The notes below the pieces were generated by a model. It did no database searches. It was given only the letters and a program-made list of their open reading frames with translations, and was not told the DNA's origin. Shown here in pieces: positions 26,032 through 34,253 of a DNA stretch of 47,883 bases; positions within the stretch are counted from its first letter, which is position 1; each line of letters opens with the position of its first letter. Position numbers and translations under genes: made by a program. Location of the stretch: contig CANHPL010000015.1 in assembly GCA_947462685.1 (NCBI GenBank), positions 1-47,883 of the forward strand. The letters run 5' to 3'. This DNA comes from Burkholderiaceae bacterium. Lineage in GTDB: Bacteria; Pseudomonadota; Gammaproteobacteria; Burkholderiales; Burkholderiaceae.

Positions 26032-26071
26032 TGCGTTCCTTTCAAAGGGGTTTTAATTAAAACTAAAATAA

Positions 26072-26101
26072 AGCATAAATGATAATAATTTTTTTTGTAA
26101 A
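26072..26101 (-). promoter_or_regulatory. Candidate promoter of hip with Fur half-site in the spacer
   Basis: On the minus strand TTTACA and TATGCT are separated by 18 bases, followed after about 35 bases by an AAAGGA ribosome-binding site and the ATG at 26031. The spacer contains TTATTATCATT, which resembles one arm of a Fur box. Confidence 0.5.
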
Positions 26102-26137
26102 TATTTCTTAAGTAATTGTTTTTATTAGAATTTTAAA

Positions 26138-26152
26138 TGAAAATGATTCTCA
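26138..26152 (-). promoter_or_regulatory. Putative Fur box upstream of hip
   Basis: Read on the minus strand the site is TGAGAATCATTTTCA. It matches the 7-1-7 Fur consensus TGATAATnATTATCA at 12 of 14 defined positions. It lies in the folE-hip gap, about 40 bases upstream of the hip -35. Binding here, alone or with the half-site in the promoter, would link the iron-rich protein to iron supply. Confidence 0.6.
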
Positions 26153-26168
26153 ATTAAATTTGAATCTA

Positions 26169-26888
26169 TTATTTATATCGACTACCCAATAAGGATAAGA
26201 ATTCACGTCGTAAATTTGGATCTTTTAGAAAAATACCACGCATCACACTGTTCAACATCTTCGAATCAGAGTCTTTTACGCCGCGCCACTGCATACATAA
26301 ATGGTCTGCATCCATGACGACGGCTAAACCTTGTGGTTTCATTTTTTCTTCTAAAACATCCGCCAACTGAATCACCGCTTCTTCTTGAATTTGTGGTCTT
26401 CCCATAATCCATTCGGTCATGCGCGCATATTTAGATAACCCAATCAAATTACTTTCTTTATTCGGTAAAACTCCAATCCAAACTTTACCCATAATCGGAC
26501 ATAGGTGATGAGAGCAAGCACTTCTTACGGCAATAGGTCCAATCACCATGAGTTCATTCAGGTGTGAAACATTGGGAAATTCCGTTAATGTTGGCATCGG
26601 TAAATATCGACCGGCAAATACTTCTTTGACAAACATTTTGGCAACACGGTTCGCAGTGTCCTGCGTATTGTGATCACCCTCAGTATCTATCACAAGGCTA
26701 TCAAGAACATCTTTCATTTTAACCCTGACCTCAGCATAAATATCATCAACTTCACCAGGCTCTAAATAGTCAGAAATATTATCATTTGCATGAAATCGGA
26801 CTTGCGCTTTTTTAAGTCGTTCACGAATTTTGACAGAGACAGGAATGCCAACATCTTCAGAAACTTGGTTTTCTTTTTTTGAACTCAT
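26169..26888 (-). CDS. folE: GTP cyclohydrolase I
   Basis: FolE converts GTP to dihydroneopterin triphosphate, the first step of folate and pterin synthesis. The 239-residue protein has an N-terminal extension of about 45 residues before the conserved domain. The zinc and active-site region reads RSACSHHLCPIMGKVWIGVLP with Cys125, His127 and His128, and the third zinc ligand is Cys198 in DHLCMQWRGVKDSDSK. The Cys-Ser-His-His form differs from the commoner Cys-Glu-His-His and is a recognised variant group. It lies 70 bases downstream of plsY on the same strand. Confidence 0.93.
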   Translation of the reverse strand: MSSKKENQVSEDVGIPVSVKIRERLKKAQVRFHANDNISDYLEPGEVDDIYAEVRVKMKDVLDSLVIDTEGDHNTQDTANRVAKMFVKEVFAGRYLPMPTLTEFPNVSHLNELMVIGPIAVRSACSHHLCPIMGKVWIGVLPNKESNLIGLSKYARMTEWIMGRPQIQEEAVIQLADVLEEKMKPQGLAVVMDADHLCMQWRGVKDSDSKMLNSVMRGIFLKDPNLRREFLSLLGSRYK

Positions 26889-26959
26889 AATAGATATTAA
26901 AAATTGTTAGTAAACAATTGTCGCAGTAAATGTATTAAATTTCTGACGATGCCATTTTT

Positions 26960-27586
26960 TTACTTTTTCTGTCCAATTTTTCCCTCTGAGCCATTCATCA
27001 ATTTTTGAATATTGGACTGATGCCGCCAAATAAGTAAAATTCCAATGCCCAAAACTGCTATGCAGACATCTTGATGAACGGTCTTATTGGTAAAGAATAA
27101 AAAATAGGCGTACAAGGGAGCAAAAATTGCAGTGGTTAACGCGGCCAAGGATGAATACCGAAAAAAGAAGGCGATGATCAACCAAGTGCTTAATGCGGCT
27201 AATCCCAAAATCCAATGTATGCCAAATAAAACACCAGCAGCGGTTGCGACTCCTTTACCACCTTTGAAACGATGGAAGATCGGAAATACATGCCCTAAAA
27301 ACACAGCAAAGGCGACACAGGCAATGACCCAAGGCATCGTGTCTTGATTCTCGATCAAACTCTTGGCAATCATCACAGCGACAAACCCTTTAAGAGCATC
27401 CCCAAGCAAAGTCAAAATAGCTGCTTTTTTATTACCCGTCCGAAGCACATTCGTAGCCCCAGGATTTCCAGACCCGTAAGAATATGGATTAGGTAAACCC
27501 ATGACTTTACTCACGAGAACTGCAAAAGAAATCGATCCTACTATGTAAGCGCCAATGATGAGCGCTATAGGCAACCATGTTGTCAT
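26960..27586 (-). CDS. plsY: Acyl-phosphate:glycerol-3-phosphate acyltransferase
   Basis: PlsY transfers an acyl group from acyl-phosphate to glycerol-3-phosphate in the inner membrane, beginning phospholipid synthesis. The 208-residue protein has about five membrane helices and the three signature loops: YGSGNPGATNVLRTGNKKAA, GHVFPIFHRFKGGKGVATAAG, and WRHQSNI near the C-terminus. The gene begins one base after the xerD stop, so the two are coupled. Confidence 0.95.
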   Translation of the reverse strand: MTTWLPIALIIGAYIVGSISFAVLVSKVMGLPNPYSYGSGNPGATNVLRTGNKKAAILTLLGDALKGFVAVMIAKSLIENQDTMPWVIACVAFAVFLGHVFPIFHRFKGGKGVATAAGVLFGIHWILGLAALSTWLIIAFFFRYSSLAALTTAIFAPLYAYFLFFTNKTVHQDVCIAVLGIGILLIWRHQSNIQKLMNGSEGKIGQKK

Positions 27587-27587
27587 G

Positions 27588-28526
27588 TCATCCTCGAGGG
27601 TGATGTTGTTGATGAATATTTTTTAAACGTTCTCTTGCAATGTGCGTATAAATTTGCGTCGTCGATATATCTGCATGTCCTAATAATAATTGAACTACTC
27701 GTAAGTCAGCTCCATGATTAAGTAAATGAGTGGCAAAGGCATGTCTTAAGGTATGGGGCGAAAGGTGCCCTTGAATGCCTGCAATTAAAGCATATCTTTT
27801 GATGACATACCAAAATGCCTGCCGCGTTAAACAGTTTGCTGTATATCGACCTATAAATAAATATTCACTCGTTTGCTGCGCAAGTAGTCTTGGTCTTGCT
27901 TGCTCTACATATTGCCCAATCCAATTTGCAGCTTCACCGCCAAATGGTACCAAGCGCTCTTTATTTCCTTTACCACCAACAATATGAATGATCCCTTCAT
28001 TTAAACGTAAATGAATGAGCTTGAGATGAATGATTTCGGAGACTCTTAAACCACTAGCGTACATCAGCTCAATCATGGCACGATCACGTAGTCCTAAATC
28101 CTCTTCAATATCAGGCGCATGAATTAATGCTTCAATCTGTGCCTCCGTTAAGCTCGTCGGAAATCTCATGGCTTGTTTAGCTGGTCTTAAATTGAGACAG
28201 GGATCTTCTGTTAATAAGTTTTGCCGAATCATGTACCGAAAAAATCGTTTTAAAACGGTTAACCTTCGATTGGCAGACGTCGCTTTATCGGCTCTTCTTT
28301 TTGCCATGAAATCGGTGATTTCCACAATGGTGGATTGAATGATATTTTTTTGATGTGCCTTCTCAAGCCACTGTGAAAAAATCTCTAAATCGCTGCGGTA
28401 GGCTTCAAGGGTGTTTTTAGATAAGCCATCTTCTAACCAAAGGGCATCTATAAAGCTGCCGATATGTAGTGTGCTTTGCCGTAAAATAGGCGATTGTTCA
28501 TTGATTTTATTCATCGACCCTACCAT
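27588..28526 (-). CDS. xerD: Site-specific tyrosine recombinase XerD
   Basis: XerD, with XerC, resolves chromosome dimers at dif during division. The 312-residue protein has the SAM-like core-binding domain (about 25-110) and the catalytic domain (about 130-305). Catalytic residues are visible in YASGLRVSEI (Arg), GGKGNKERLVP (Lys), SPHTLRHAFATHLL (His and Arg), LLGHADISTTQIYTH (His and the nucleophile Tyr). The ending HQQHHPRG is typical of XerD rather than XerC. The true start may be the second Met, four codons in. It heads the xerD-plsY pair and its start lies only a few bases from the divergent AEC gene. Confidence 0.93.
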   Translation of the reverse strand: MVGSMNKINEQSPILRQSTLHIGSFIDALWLEDGLSKNTLEAYRSDLEIFSQWLEKAHQKNIIQSTIVEITDFMAKRRADKATSANRRLTVLKRFFRYMIRQNLLTEDPCLNLRPAKQAMRFPTSLTEAQIEALIHAPDIEEDLGLRDRAMIELMYASGLRVSEIIHLKLIHLRLNEGIIHIVGGKGNKERLVPFGGEAANWIGQYVEQARPRLLAQQTSEYLFIGRYTANCLTRQAFWYVIKRYALIAGIQGHLSPHTLRHAFATHLLNHGADLRVVQLLLGHADISTTQIYTHIARERLKNIHQQHHPRG

Positions 28527-28532
28527 TTTCTT

Positions 28533-29426
28533 TTGAATACCGCCTTTATACTTCTCCCTGATTTTATGCTGATTTTATTGGCATGGTGTTTGAATCGCTA
28601 TACCTTTATCAATCAATCTATTTGGGAGGGCGTAGAAAAATTAGTCTATTGGGTCTTATTTCCCTGTCTATTATTTAACGCTGCGATCAATGCCAAACTA
28701 GTTTGGGCTGATAATTTTTTAATGCTGTTACTTTTAGCTGTATGTATGAGTGTCATGGGTCTTTTAGCCTACTGTGCCCGCTGGTTATTTAAGCCTGACC
28801 CTGTCAATCTTGTTTCTGGTATTCAAACTACTTTTCGATTTAATACATATATTGTTTTAGCCGTCGCAACACGTATATTAGACGCCCCAGGCCTAGAACT
28901 CATGGCAATCACTATTGCTTGTCTAGTTCCCATCTCGAATGCTTTGTCCGTCTATAGCCTTGCCCATCGGACAGGTCAAAATACCTTATGGGAAATTATT
29001 AAAAATCCTTTCGTGATTGCGACTACTTCAGGTTTATTGTTGAATTTCTTAGGATTTCATTTGCCAGAGATGATGCAACTAAATATTTCCCGACTGGGCA
29101 ATGCCTCTGTTCCATTAGGCTTACTGTGCGTTGGTGCAAGTCTGCGGTGGGTTAGTACGAAGAGTGATGGTGTGCTTGTCATGTACTGGACGTTTTTAAA
29201 GCTGATGGCTTTTCCGGCTCTTGCTCTAATGGGAGCAAATCTGTTGAACTTACCTCCAGAACAAAGATTCAATGCAGTGCTCTTTGCCTGCATGCCAACC
29301 GCTAACGCTGCTTTTGTTCTGGCAAGTCGCATGGGTGGTAACGGCCCCATTGTCGCCGTTACCATTTCTTTAATGACTCTCTTAGCTGCAGTGACGATTC
29401 CGTTTTGGATTTATCTCGCCAAATAA
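28533..29426 (+). CDS. AEC (auxin efflux carrier) family transporter
   Basis: This is a transporter of about 297 residues with some ten membrane helices. Helix 1 (AFILLPDFMLILLAWCLNRY) and the repeated two-bundle layout match the AEC family, whose bacterial members include malate and malonate carriers. Start choice is uncertain: an ATG at 28566 would cut into helix 1, so I used the TTG at 28533, which gives the usual short N-terminus. A TTG at 28494 would overlap xerD. The gene is divergent from xerD and convergent with yajQ, with 3 bases between the stops. The substrate is unknown. Confidence 0.85.
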   Translation: MNTAFILLPDFMLILLAWCLNRYTFINQSIWEGVEKLVYWVLFPCLLFNAAINAKLVWADNFLMLLLLAVCMSVMGLLAYCARWLFKPDPVNLVSGIQTTFRFNTYIVLAVATRILDAPGLELMAITIACLVPISNALSVYSLAHRTGQNTLWEIIKNPFVIATTSGLLLNFLGFHLPEMMQLNISRLGNASVPLGLLCVGASLRWVSTKSDGVLVMYWTFLKLMAFPALALMGANLLNLPPEQRFNAVLFACMPTANAAFVLASRMGGNGPIVAVTISLMTLLAAVTIPFWIYLAK

Positions 29427-29429
29427 ACT

Positions 29430-29915
29430 TTAGTCTCTGAAGTTATTAAAGTTCAGAGGTGATTCTGGCACCTCTTTTCGAAGCAGTGCCATGGTCGCTT
29501 GTAAATCATCTCTTTTGGTTCCAGTAACTCGAACCGCATCACCTTGGATACTTCCCTGAACCTTGATTTTGCTATCTTTGATAACACGAATAATTTTTTT
29601 GGCTAAATCTCCCTGAATACCCTTTTGAATCTCTACGATTTGCTTGATTTTATCGCCAGAAATTTTATCTTTTTTTCCATCTTTTAAAAAACGTACATCC
29701 ACCTGACGTTTTGCCATTTTATTAAGCAAGACATCTTTGACTTGAGCTAATTTAAAGTCATCGTCAGCAAACATCGTGAGCTCTTGTTCTTTGAGTTCTA
29801 CTCTTGCATCCGAACCTTTAAAATCAAAGCGTGTCGAAATCTCTTTATTGGCTTGTTCTAAGGCATTTTTTACTTCAACCATATCTGGTTCTGAAACGAC
29901 ATCAAATGATGGCAT
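29430..29915 (-). CDS. yajQ: YajQ-family nucleotide-binding protein
   Basis: The 161-residue protein matches YajQ end to end ([19 protein letters not shown], then [20 protein letters not shown] and [17 protein letters not shown]). It has two ferredoxin-like domains. Family members bind nucleotides, and a Xanthomonas homologue is reported to bind cyclic di-GMP and partner a LysR regulator. The tail contains an inverted repeat (CTCTGAA and TTCAGAG, 29436-29459) without a T-run. It is apparently transcribed alone. Confidence 0.94.
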   Translation of the reverse strand: MPSFDVVSEPDMVEVKNALEQANKEISTRFDFKGSDARVELKEQELTMFADDDFKLAQVKDVLLNKMAKRQVDVRFLKDGKKDKISGDKIKQIVEIQKGIQGDLAKKIIRVIKDSKIKVQGSIQGDAVRVTGTKRDDLQATMALLRKEVPESPLNFNNFRD

Positions 29916-29959
29916 CGAATTTCTCCTTCTGTCTATGAATTCAGTAATAATATCTCTCT

Positions 29960-31000
29960 GTGCAAATATTATTCAATTTTCCTCTCAAATCGTTGAATTC
30001 TTTTGGTTTTGATGTCAAAGCAAAAGAATTTGTTCGAATCTATCATACTCAAGATCTGCTTGAAGCACTCGAGTACGCCAAATCCCAGCAAACACCTTTC
30101 CAAGTTCTCGGCGGTGGTAGTAATGTTCTTTTAAAGGAAGATTTACCTGGTCTGACGATACATCTTCAGCTGTTCGGGAAGTCCATCGTCCATCAATCAA
30201 CTAGCCACACCTTCATCGATGTTGCTGCAGGAGAAAACTGGCATGCGTTTGTGGCGTGGACTCTAGAAAATCATTGTCCAGGACTTGAAAATCTTGCATT
30301 AATTCCGGGGACCTGTGGGGCAGCGCCGATTCAGAACATTGGCGCTTATGGTGAAGAAGTAGCTACCTGGATCGATTCGGTTGAAGTTCTTGATCTGCAT
30401 CACTTAGGAGATGATCAGGCCTGGCAAACTTTGTCTCGTCAAGATTGTCAATTTACCTATCGGCATAGTATCTTTAAAGATCATCCCAAGCGCTATATCG
30501 TTACTCGAGTACGCTTTGCGATTCCCAAAATATGGCAAGCCAATCTTCAATATGCTGAACTTGCAAATTTTTTCCTTCATCAACCCACACCATCAGCAAA
30601 AGATATTTTTGAAGCAGTTTGCAGCATTCGGCGTAATAAACTTCCTGACCCTGAGTTCTTAGGTAATGCGGGAAGTTTTTTTCATAACCCGCAAGTCAGT
30701 CAAGCAACTTTCATCGCCCTAAAAGAAAAATTTCCGCAACTAGTTGCTTATCCTGGTGATACTGTGAATGGTGAAACTCTTTATAAGTTAGCTGCAGGAT
30801 GGATGATCGATCAATGCGGCTTCAAAGGTTTTCGTCAAGGTAATGTCGGCGTCTATGAAAAACAAGCTCTTGTTTTAGTCAATCATGGCAATGGCACTGG
30901 TCAAGAGTTGCTTGCTTTAGCAGACTTCATCAAAGAAAAAATCCACGCAGTTTATGGCGTGGATTTAACTCAAGAACCAATTTTGATGCCTAACGGTTAG
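29960..31000 (+). CDS. murB: UDP-N-acetylenolpyruvoylglucosamine reductase
   Basis: MurB reduces the enolpyruvyl group to form UDP-N-acetylmuramate, a peptidoglycan precursor, using FAD and NADPH. The 346-residue protein (type I MurB) starts at a GTG. Features are [15 protein letters not shown], the FAD loop GGGSNVLL (about 51-58), [19 protein letters not shown], the catalytic serine in [10 protein letters not shown], and a long C-terminal domain with [16 protein letters not shown]. Its 3' end carries, on the opposite strand, the hairpin that terminates sodB. The 44-base leader to the divergent yajQ gene must hold its promoter. Confidence 0.95.
   Translation: MQILFNFPLKSLNSFGFDVKAKEFVRIYHTQDLLEALEYAKSQQTPFQVLGGGSNVLLKEDLPGLTIHLQLFGKSIVHQSTSHTFIDVAAGENWHAFVAWTLENHCPGLENLALIPGTCGAAPIQNIGAYGEEVATWIDSVEVLDLHHLGDDQAWQTLSRQDCQFTYRHSIFKDHPKRYIVTRVRFAIPKIWQANLQYAELANFFLHQPTPSAKDIFEAVCSIRRNKLPDPEFLGNAGSFFHNPQVSQATFIALKEKFPQLVAYPGDTVNGETLYKLAAGWMIDQCGFKGFRQGNVGVYEKQALVLVNHGNGTGQELLALADFIKEKIHAVYGVDLTQEPILMPNG
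30936..30966 (-). terminator. Intrinsic terminator of sodB inside the murB coding region
   Basis: On the minus strand a perfect 10-bp stem (AAATCCACGC and GCGTGGATTT, loop of 8 bases) is followed by six Ts. It starts 44 bases after the sodB stop codon and lies wholly within the last codons of the convergent murB. Confidence 0.85.
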
Positions 31001-31009
31001 GCGGATTAC

Positions 31010-31588
31010 TTAAGCAAAGTTTGCTGCAGCAAAATCCCAGTTCACGAGATTCCAAAAAGATTCTACATATTTTGGACGTGCATTACGATAATCAACGTAA
31101 TAAGCATGTTCCCATACATCACAAGTCAATAACGGCTTTGCATCGGTTGTGAGCGGAGTGCCGGCATTGCTTGTAGATACTAAATCTAAGCTTCCGTCTG
31201 CTTTTTTCACGAGCCATGCCCAACCAGAACCAAATGTTCCAACAGCACATTTTGTAAACTCTTCTTTAAACTTGTCAAATGAACCCCATTTGGCATTGAT
31301 TGCATCCGCTAATGCACCTGTAGGTGCTCCGCCACCTTGTGGCTTAAGTCCCATCCAGTAAAAAGTGTGGTTCCATACTTGGGCAGCATTGTTAAAAATA
31401 CCGCCACTCGATTTTTTTACGATTTCTTCTAAACTCAAACTCTCAAACTCTGTACCTTTTTGTAAATTATTGAGGTTTGTTACATAAGTCTGATGATGTT
31501 TGCCGTAGTGAAACTCTAAAGTTTCTTTTGAAATGTGGGGCGCTAAAGCGTCTAATGCATACGGTAATGTTGGTAGTGCGTGTTCCAT
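31010..31588 (-). CDS. sodB: Iron superoxide dismutase
   Basis: SodB converts superoxide to oxygen and hydrogen peroxide in the cytoplasm. With the ATG at 31588 the protein has 192 residues and starts [17 protein letters not shown], as in other Fe-SODs; GGAG lies at the right distance upstream, so I rejected the in-frame ATG nine codons earlier. Metal ligands are His27, the His of [13 protein letters not shown], and Asp and His of [13 protein letters not shown]. The stretch [11 protein letters not shown] is the family signature. It lies 87 bases after xseA on the same strand, with room for its own promoter, and has a terminator inside murB. Confidence 0.95.
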   Translation of the reverse strand: MEHALPTLPYALDALAPHISKETLEFHYGKHHQTYVTNLNNLQKGTEFESLSLEEIVKKSSGGIFNNAAQVWNHTFYWMGLKPQGGGAPTGALADAINAKWGSFDKFKEEFTKCAVGTFGSGWAWLVKKADGSLDLVSTSNAGTPLTTDAKPLLTCDVWEHAYYVDYRNARPKYVESFWNLVNWDFAAANFA

Positions 31589-31675
31589 GTATTCTCCTAG
31601 GGTTAAATCATTCAATTAATAAAATCATTTTAAGCAGATATTTTGAAGCTTGCATTTTTTTACAATTATTACAGT

Positions 31676-32881
31676 TTATTCATCTGAGGATAGTTCAATG
31701 GAATTAAGTATCAATTGCGCACTTCCTTTTGCCATGGCCACAGTATAAGTTTTTGACGTTAGCAAATCCTTTGGGTCACGAACTGCCTGAGTTTGATCAA
31801 GGATAAGTGAGTACCCTCTTTCTAACGTGCGTTGTGGGTTTAAGGTTTCAATCTGAGATAGACAGTGCTCTTGTTGCTGACGCCAATAGCGCAGTTTTTC
31901 TTGCCATCCGCGCATCAAACGCTCTTGTAATTGGTTTTGTCTTTGGCGCATTTGGGCTGGATTGGGTATAGCGTGCTGGAGGCGCAAACTTAATTGGTCC
32001 ATACGTTGAGCCTCACGCTCTAGCTTCTGTCTCATCATGCGCTGCATGAAGTCAGCATATCCTTGGATTTGGCGCAGTAGCTCTATCCGGTCAGGAGTTG
32101 CCATCTCTGCTGCTGCAGTCGGGGTAGGCGCTCGTAAATCAGATACAAAATCGGCAATAGTAAAGTCGGTTTCATGCCCAACACCAGAAATAATGGGAAT
32201 TATCGAGCTAGCAATCGCATAAGCTAATTGCTCATCATTAAACGCCCATAGATCTTCTATGCTTCCCCCACCTCTCACCAATAAAATAACATCGACCTGA
32301 TTACTTTTCTGTGCTTGCGCGAGCGCTTGGATCATTCCCGGTGCTGCCTCTAATCCCTGTACAAGACTTGGATAAATAATCACGGGGATGTGGCTTGCTC
32401 GCCTTGCTAAAGTAGTTAGCACGTCTTTTAAGGCTGCTGCCTGGGTAGATGTGACGATTCCGATGGCTTTTGGATGCAAAGGAATGTCTTTTTTCTGAGA
32501 AACATCAAAAAGCCCTTCTTTTTCTAGCTTAGCTTTCAATTTCATAAAGGCTTCGAACAACGCTCCTGCTCCAGCCTTACGCATTTGTTGGACCGTCAAT
32601 TGCATATCGCCCCTAGCAGCATAAAAACCTACTTGCGCTGCAACCTCCACCTGATCACCATCTTTTGGCTGAAAATCAACGGAAAAGTTTCTGCCCTTGA
32701 ACATCACCCCATTAATTTGGCTTTGTTCATCTTTTAATTTGAAATACCAATGACCACTCGGGTAACTCTTAAAGTTAGAGATCTCCCCTCTTACCCAAAG
32801 GGTATCGAACGAGACACTAATCACGCTTGATATTGCCTCGTTCAGTTGACCAACCGTGAGGATTTCGCTTTTAAATTCCAT
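31676..32881 (-). CDS. xseA: Exodeoxyribonuclease VII large subunit
   Basis: XseA is the catalytic large subunit of the single-strand DNA exonuclease ExoVII. The 401-residue protein has an OB-fold (LWVRGEISNFKSYPSGHWYFKLKDE, about 27-60), the catalytic domain (KAIGIVTSTQAAALKDVL, VRGGGSIEDLWAFNDEQLAYAI and GVGHETDFTIADFVSDLRAPTPTAAAE) and a long coiled-coil tail (about 270-375). The small subunit gene xseB is not in the window. It is divergent from exbB. Confidence 0.95.
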   Translation of the reverse strand: MEFKSEILTVGQLNEAISSVISVSFDTLWVRGEISNFKSYPSGHWYFKLKDEQSQINGVMFKGRNFSVDFQPKDGDQVEVAAQVGFYAARGDMQLTVQQMRKAGAGALFEAFMKLKAKLEKEGLFDVSQKKDIPLHPKAIGIVTSTQAAALKDVLTTLARRASHIPVIIYPSLVQGLEAAPGMIQALAQAQKSNQVDVILLVRGGGSIEDLWAFNDEQLAYAIASSIIPIISGVGHETDFTIADFVSDLRAPTPTAAAEMATPDRIELLRQIQGYADFMQRMMRQKLEREAQRMDQLSLRLQHAIPNPAQMRQRQNQLQERLMRGWQEKLRYWRQQQEHCLSQIETLNPQRTLERGYSLILDQTQAVRDPKDLLTSKTYTVAMAKGSAQLILNSIELSSDE

Positions 32882-33094
32882 AGTTTTGATAGGTAAATGT
32901 TGATTTTATAGGGGTCTTAGGGGTAAAAATGTCCACAGCCTATTTAAATACAAGGGGGCTTAGAAATAAAAACTGACATCAATTTGTATTATTATGGTAA
33001 GTAATTGTTTTTAAATAGTATTTGTGTTGTAGTAAGTTTCTTTAACCACCGATTTATGACATATTTAGGGATTAAAATGTTTTTTATTTAAAAG

Positions 33095-33115
33095 TTTTCC
33101 ACAGGGTTATCCACA
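33095..33115 (+). promoter_or_regulatory. Paired DnaA-box-like sites in the xseA/exbB gap
   Basis: A perfect consensus DnaA box TTATCCACA (33107-33115) follows TTTTCCACA (33095-33103) with starts 12 bases apart, on the same strand. About 100 bases of very AT-rich DNA precede them. A weaker match (ATGTCCACA) lies near 32929. The pair sits 24 bases upstream of the exbB ATG and could be a DnaA-responsive operator or a titration site. It is not by itself enough to call an origin. Confidence 0.5.
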
Positions 33116-33138
33116 GATAAATCGTTTAAAGTGTAACT

Positions 33139-33753
33139 ATGTTAACAATTATTTCAGCTTCCGGGTGGACCATTTGGCCCCTCCTTCTTATTTCCATGAT
33201 TGGTCTAGCAATCATCCTCGAAAGACTCTGGTTTTTGAGAAAAAATAAACTTGCACCAACAGAAGATTTAAAGCAAGCACTTACATATTTAAGAAAAATT
33301 CATGTAGGACAAACCTTACAATCCTCTGATTTAGAGGATTTAGGGCGGTCATCACCCTTGGGAAATATCCTTTCACAAGGGCTAGCTGCTTTTATGAGCA
33401 AAGCTGGTCAATTGCAATGTTTGGAGTTGATGCGCGATACAGCATCTCCGATATTGGTTCGTCTGGATCAATACCTCAGTTCACTTGCCACTATTGCCAC
33501 CATAGCGCCGCTCATGGGATTATTTGGTACGGTCCTTGGCATGATTGAAATTTTTGGCAGTCAAGGAGCTAATGGCTCCCCTCAGCAATTGGCGCAGGGT
33601 ATTTCAATGGCTTTATATAATACGGCTTTTGGACTCCTGATCGCGATCCCAGCTATTGCCGGTTGGCGGTATTTACGTAATTTAGCTGATACTCGCGCCC
33701 ATGAACTCAATGAAGCAACGCGCGTGCTCTTAAAAAATATGTTCCCTCAATAA
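33139..33753 (+). CDS. exbB: MotA/TolQ/ExbB-family proton channel protein
   Basis: The 204-residue inner-membrane protein has three membrane helices and the family core LATIATIAPLMGLFGTVLGMIEIF followed by ALYNTAFGLLIAIPAIAGWR. With ExbD it would form a proton-motive-force-driven motor. No TonB gene is adjacent, so its energised partner is unknown. It is the first gene of a compact envelope cluster (exbB, exbD, lpxK, Trm112, kdsB) and overlaps exbD by one base. This is a separate paralogue of the tolQ at 38824. Confidence 0.88.
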   Translation: MLTIISASGWTIWPLLLISMIGLAIILERLWFLRKNKLAPTEDLKQALTYLRKIHVGQTLQSSDLEDLGRSSPLGNILSQGLAAFMSKAGQLQCLELMRDTASPILVRLDQYLSSLATIATIAPLMGLFGTVLGMIEIFGSQGANGSPQQLAQGISMALYNTAFGLLIAIPAIAGWRYLRNLADTRAHELNEATRVLLKNMFPQ

Positions 33754-34244
33754 TGCTTCAACATCGTCCACTTCTAGTTAGCCCTAAAACAAATGATGTT
33801 GATCGTCTAGAGATGGCTTATCTTGCTCCAGAAATTAACTTGATCCCTTTTATTGATGTGCTCTTGGTCATTTTGATTTTTTTAATGATTTCAACGACCT
33901 TCACGCAATATCAAGAACTGTCCATTACTTTACCGAGCATTGCGGGTGAAAGCTCTGCAAGCAGTGTCAAAGAAATTCGGGTGGCGGTGAGTAAAGATGG
34001 TAAGTACGCTTTAAATGGTAACGTGGTGCAAACCGCCGCTTTGGCAGAAAAAATAAGTCTGATCAAAAATCAAGTGATGCAAAATAATGAAGCCAATATT
34101 AATACCCTCAGGGTTGTTATCTCCGCAGATGCTAAAGCATCTCATCAAGCGGTAATGCAGGTACTCGAGATTGCTAGTCAAGCGGGTTTGAACAATATTG
34201 TTTTTGCAACTCAAGATACTCAGGCTACGCCTAAAAAAAGGTAA
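33753..34244 (+). CDS. exbD: ExbD/TolR-family biopolymer transport protein
   Basis: This is a 163-residue partner of the ExbB-like channel. The single membrane helix carries the functional Asp in PEINLIPFIDVLLVILIFLM, followed by a periplasmic domain with TQYQELSITLP and a C-terminal VVISADAKASHQAVMQVLEIA. The start at 33753 overlaps the exbB stop; a later ATG at 33813 (MAYLAPEINL) gives a more usual N-terminus and may be the real one. LpxK starts 9 bases downstream. Confidence 0.87.
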   Translation: MLQHRPLLVSPKTNDVDRLEMAYLAPEINLIPFIDVLLVILIFLMISTTFTQYQELSITLPSIAGESSASSVKEIRVAVSKDGKYALNGNVVQTAALAEKISLIKNQVMQNNEANINTLRVVISADAKASHQAVMQVLEIASQAGLNNIVFATQDTQATPKKR

Positions 34245-34253
34245 GCTGATTCT

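Noticed and set aside
32882..33138. Possible chromosome replication origin
   Set aside because: Only two good DnaA boxes are present and neither dnaA, dnaN nor parAB is nearby; kept as a paired-site finding only.
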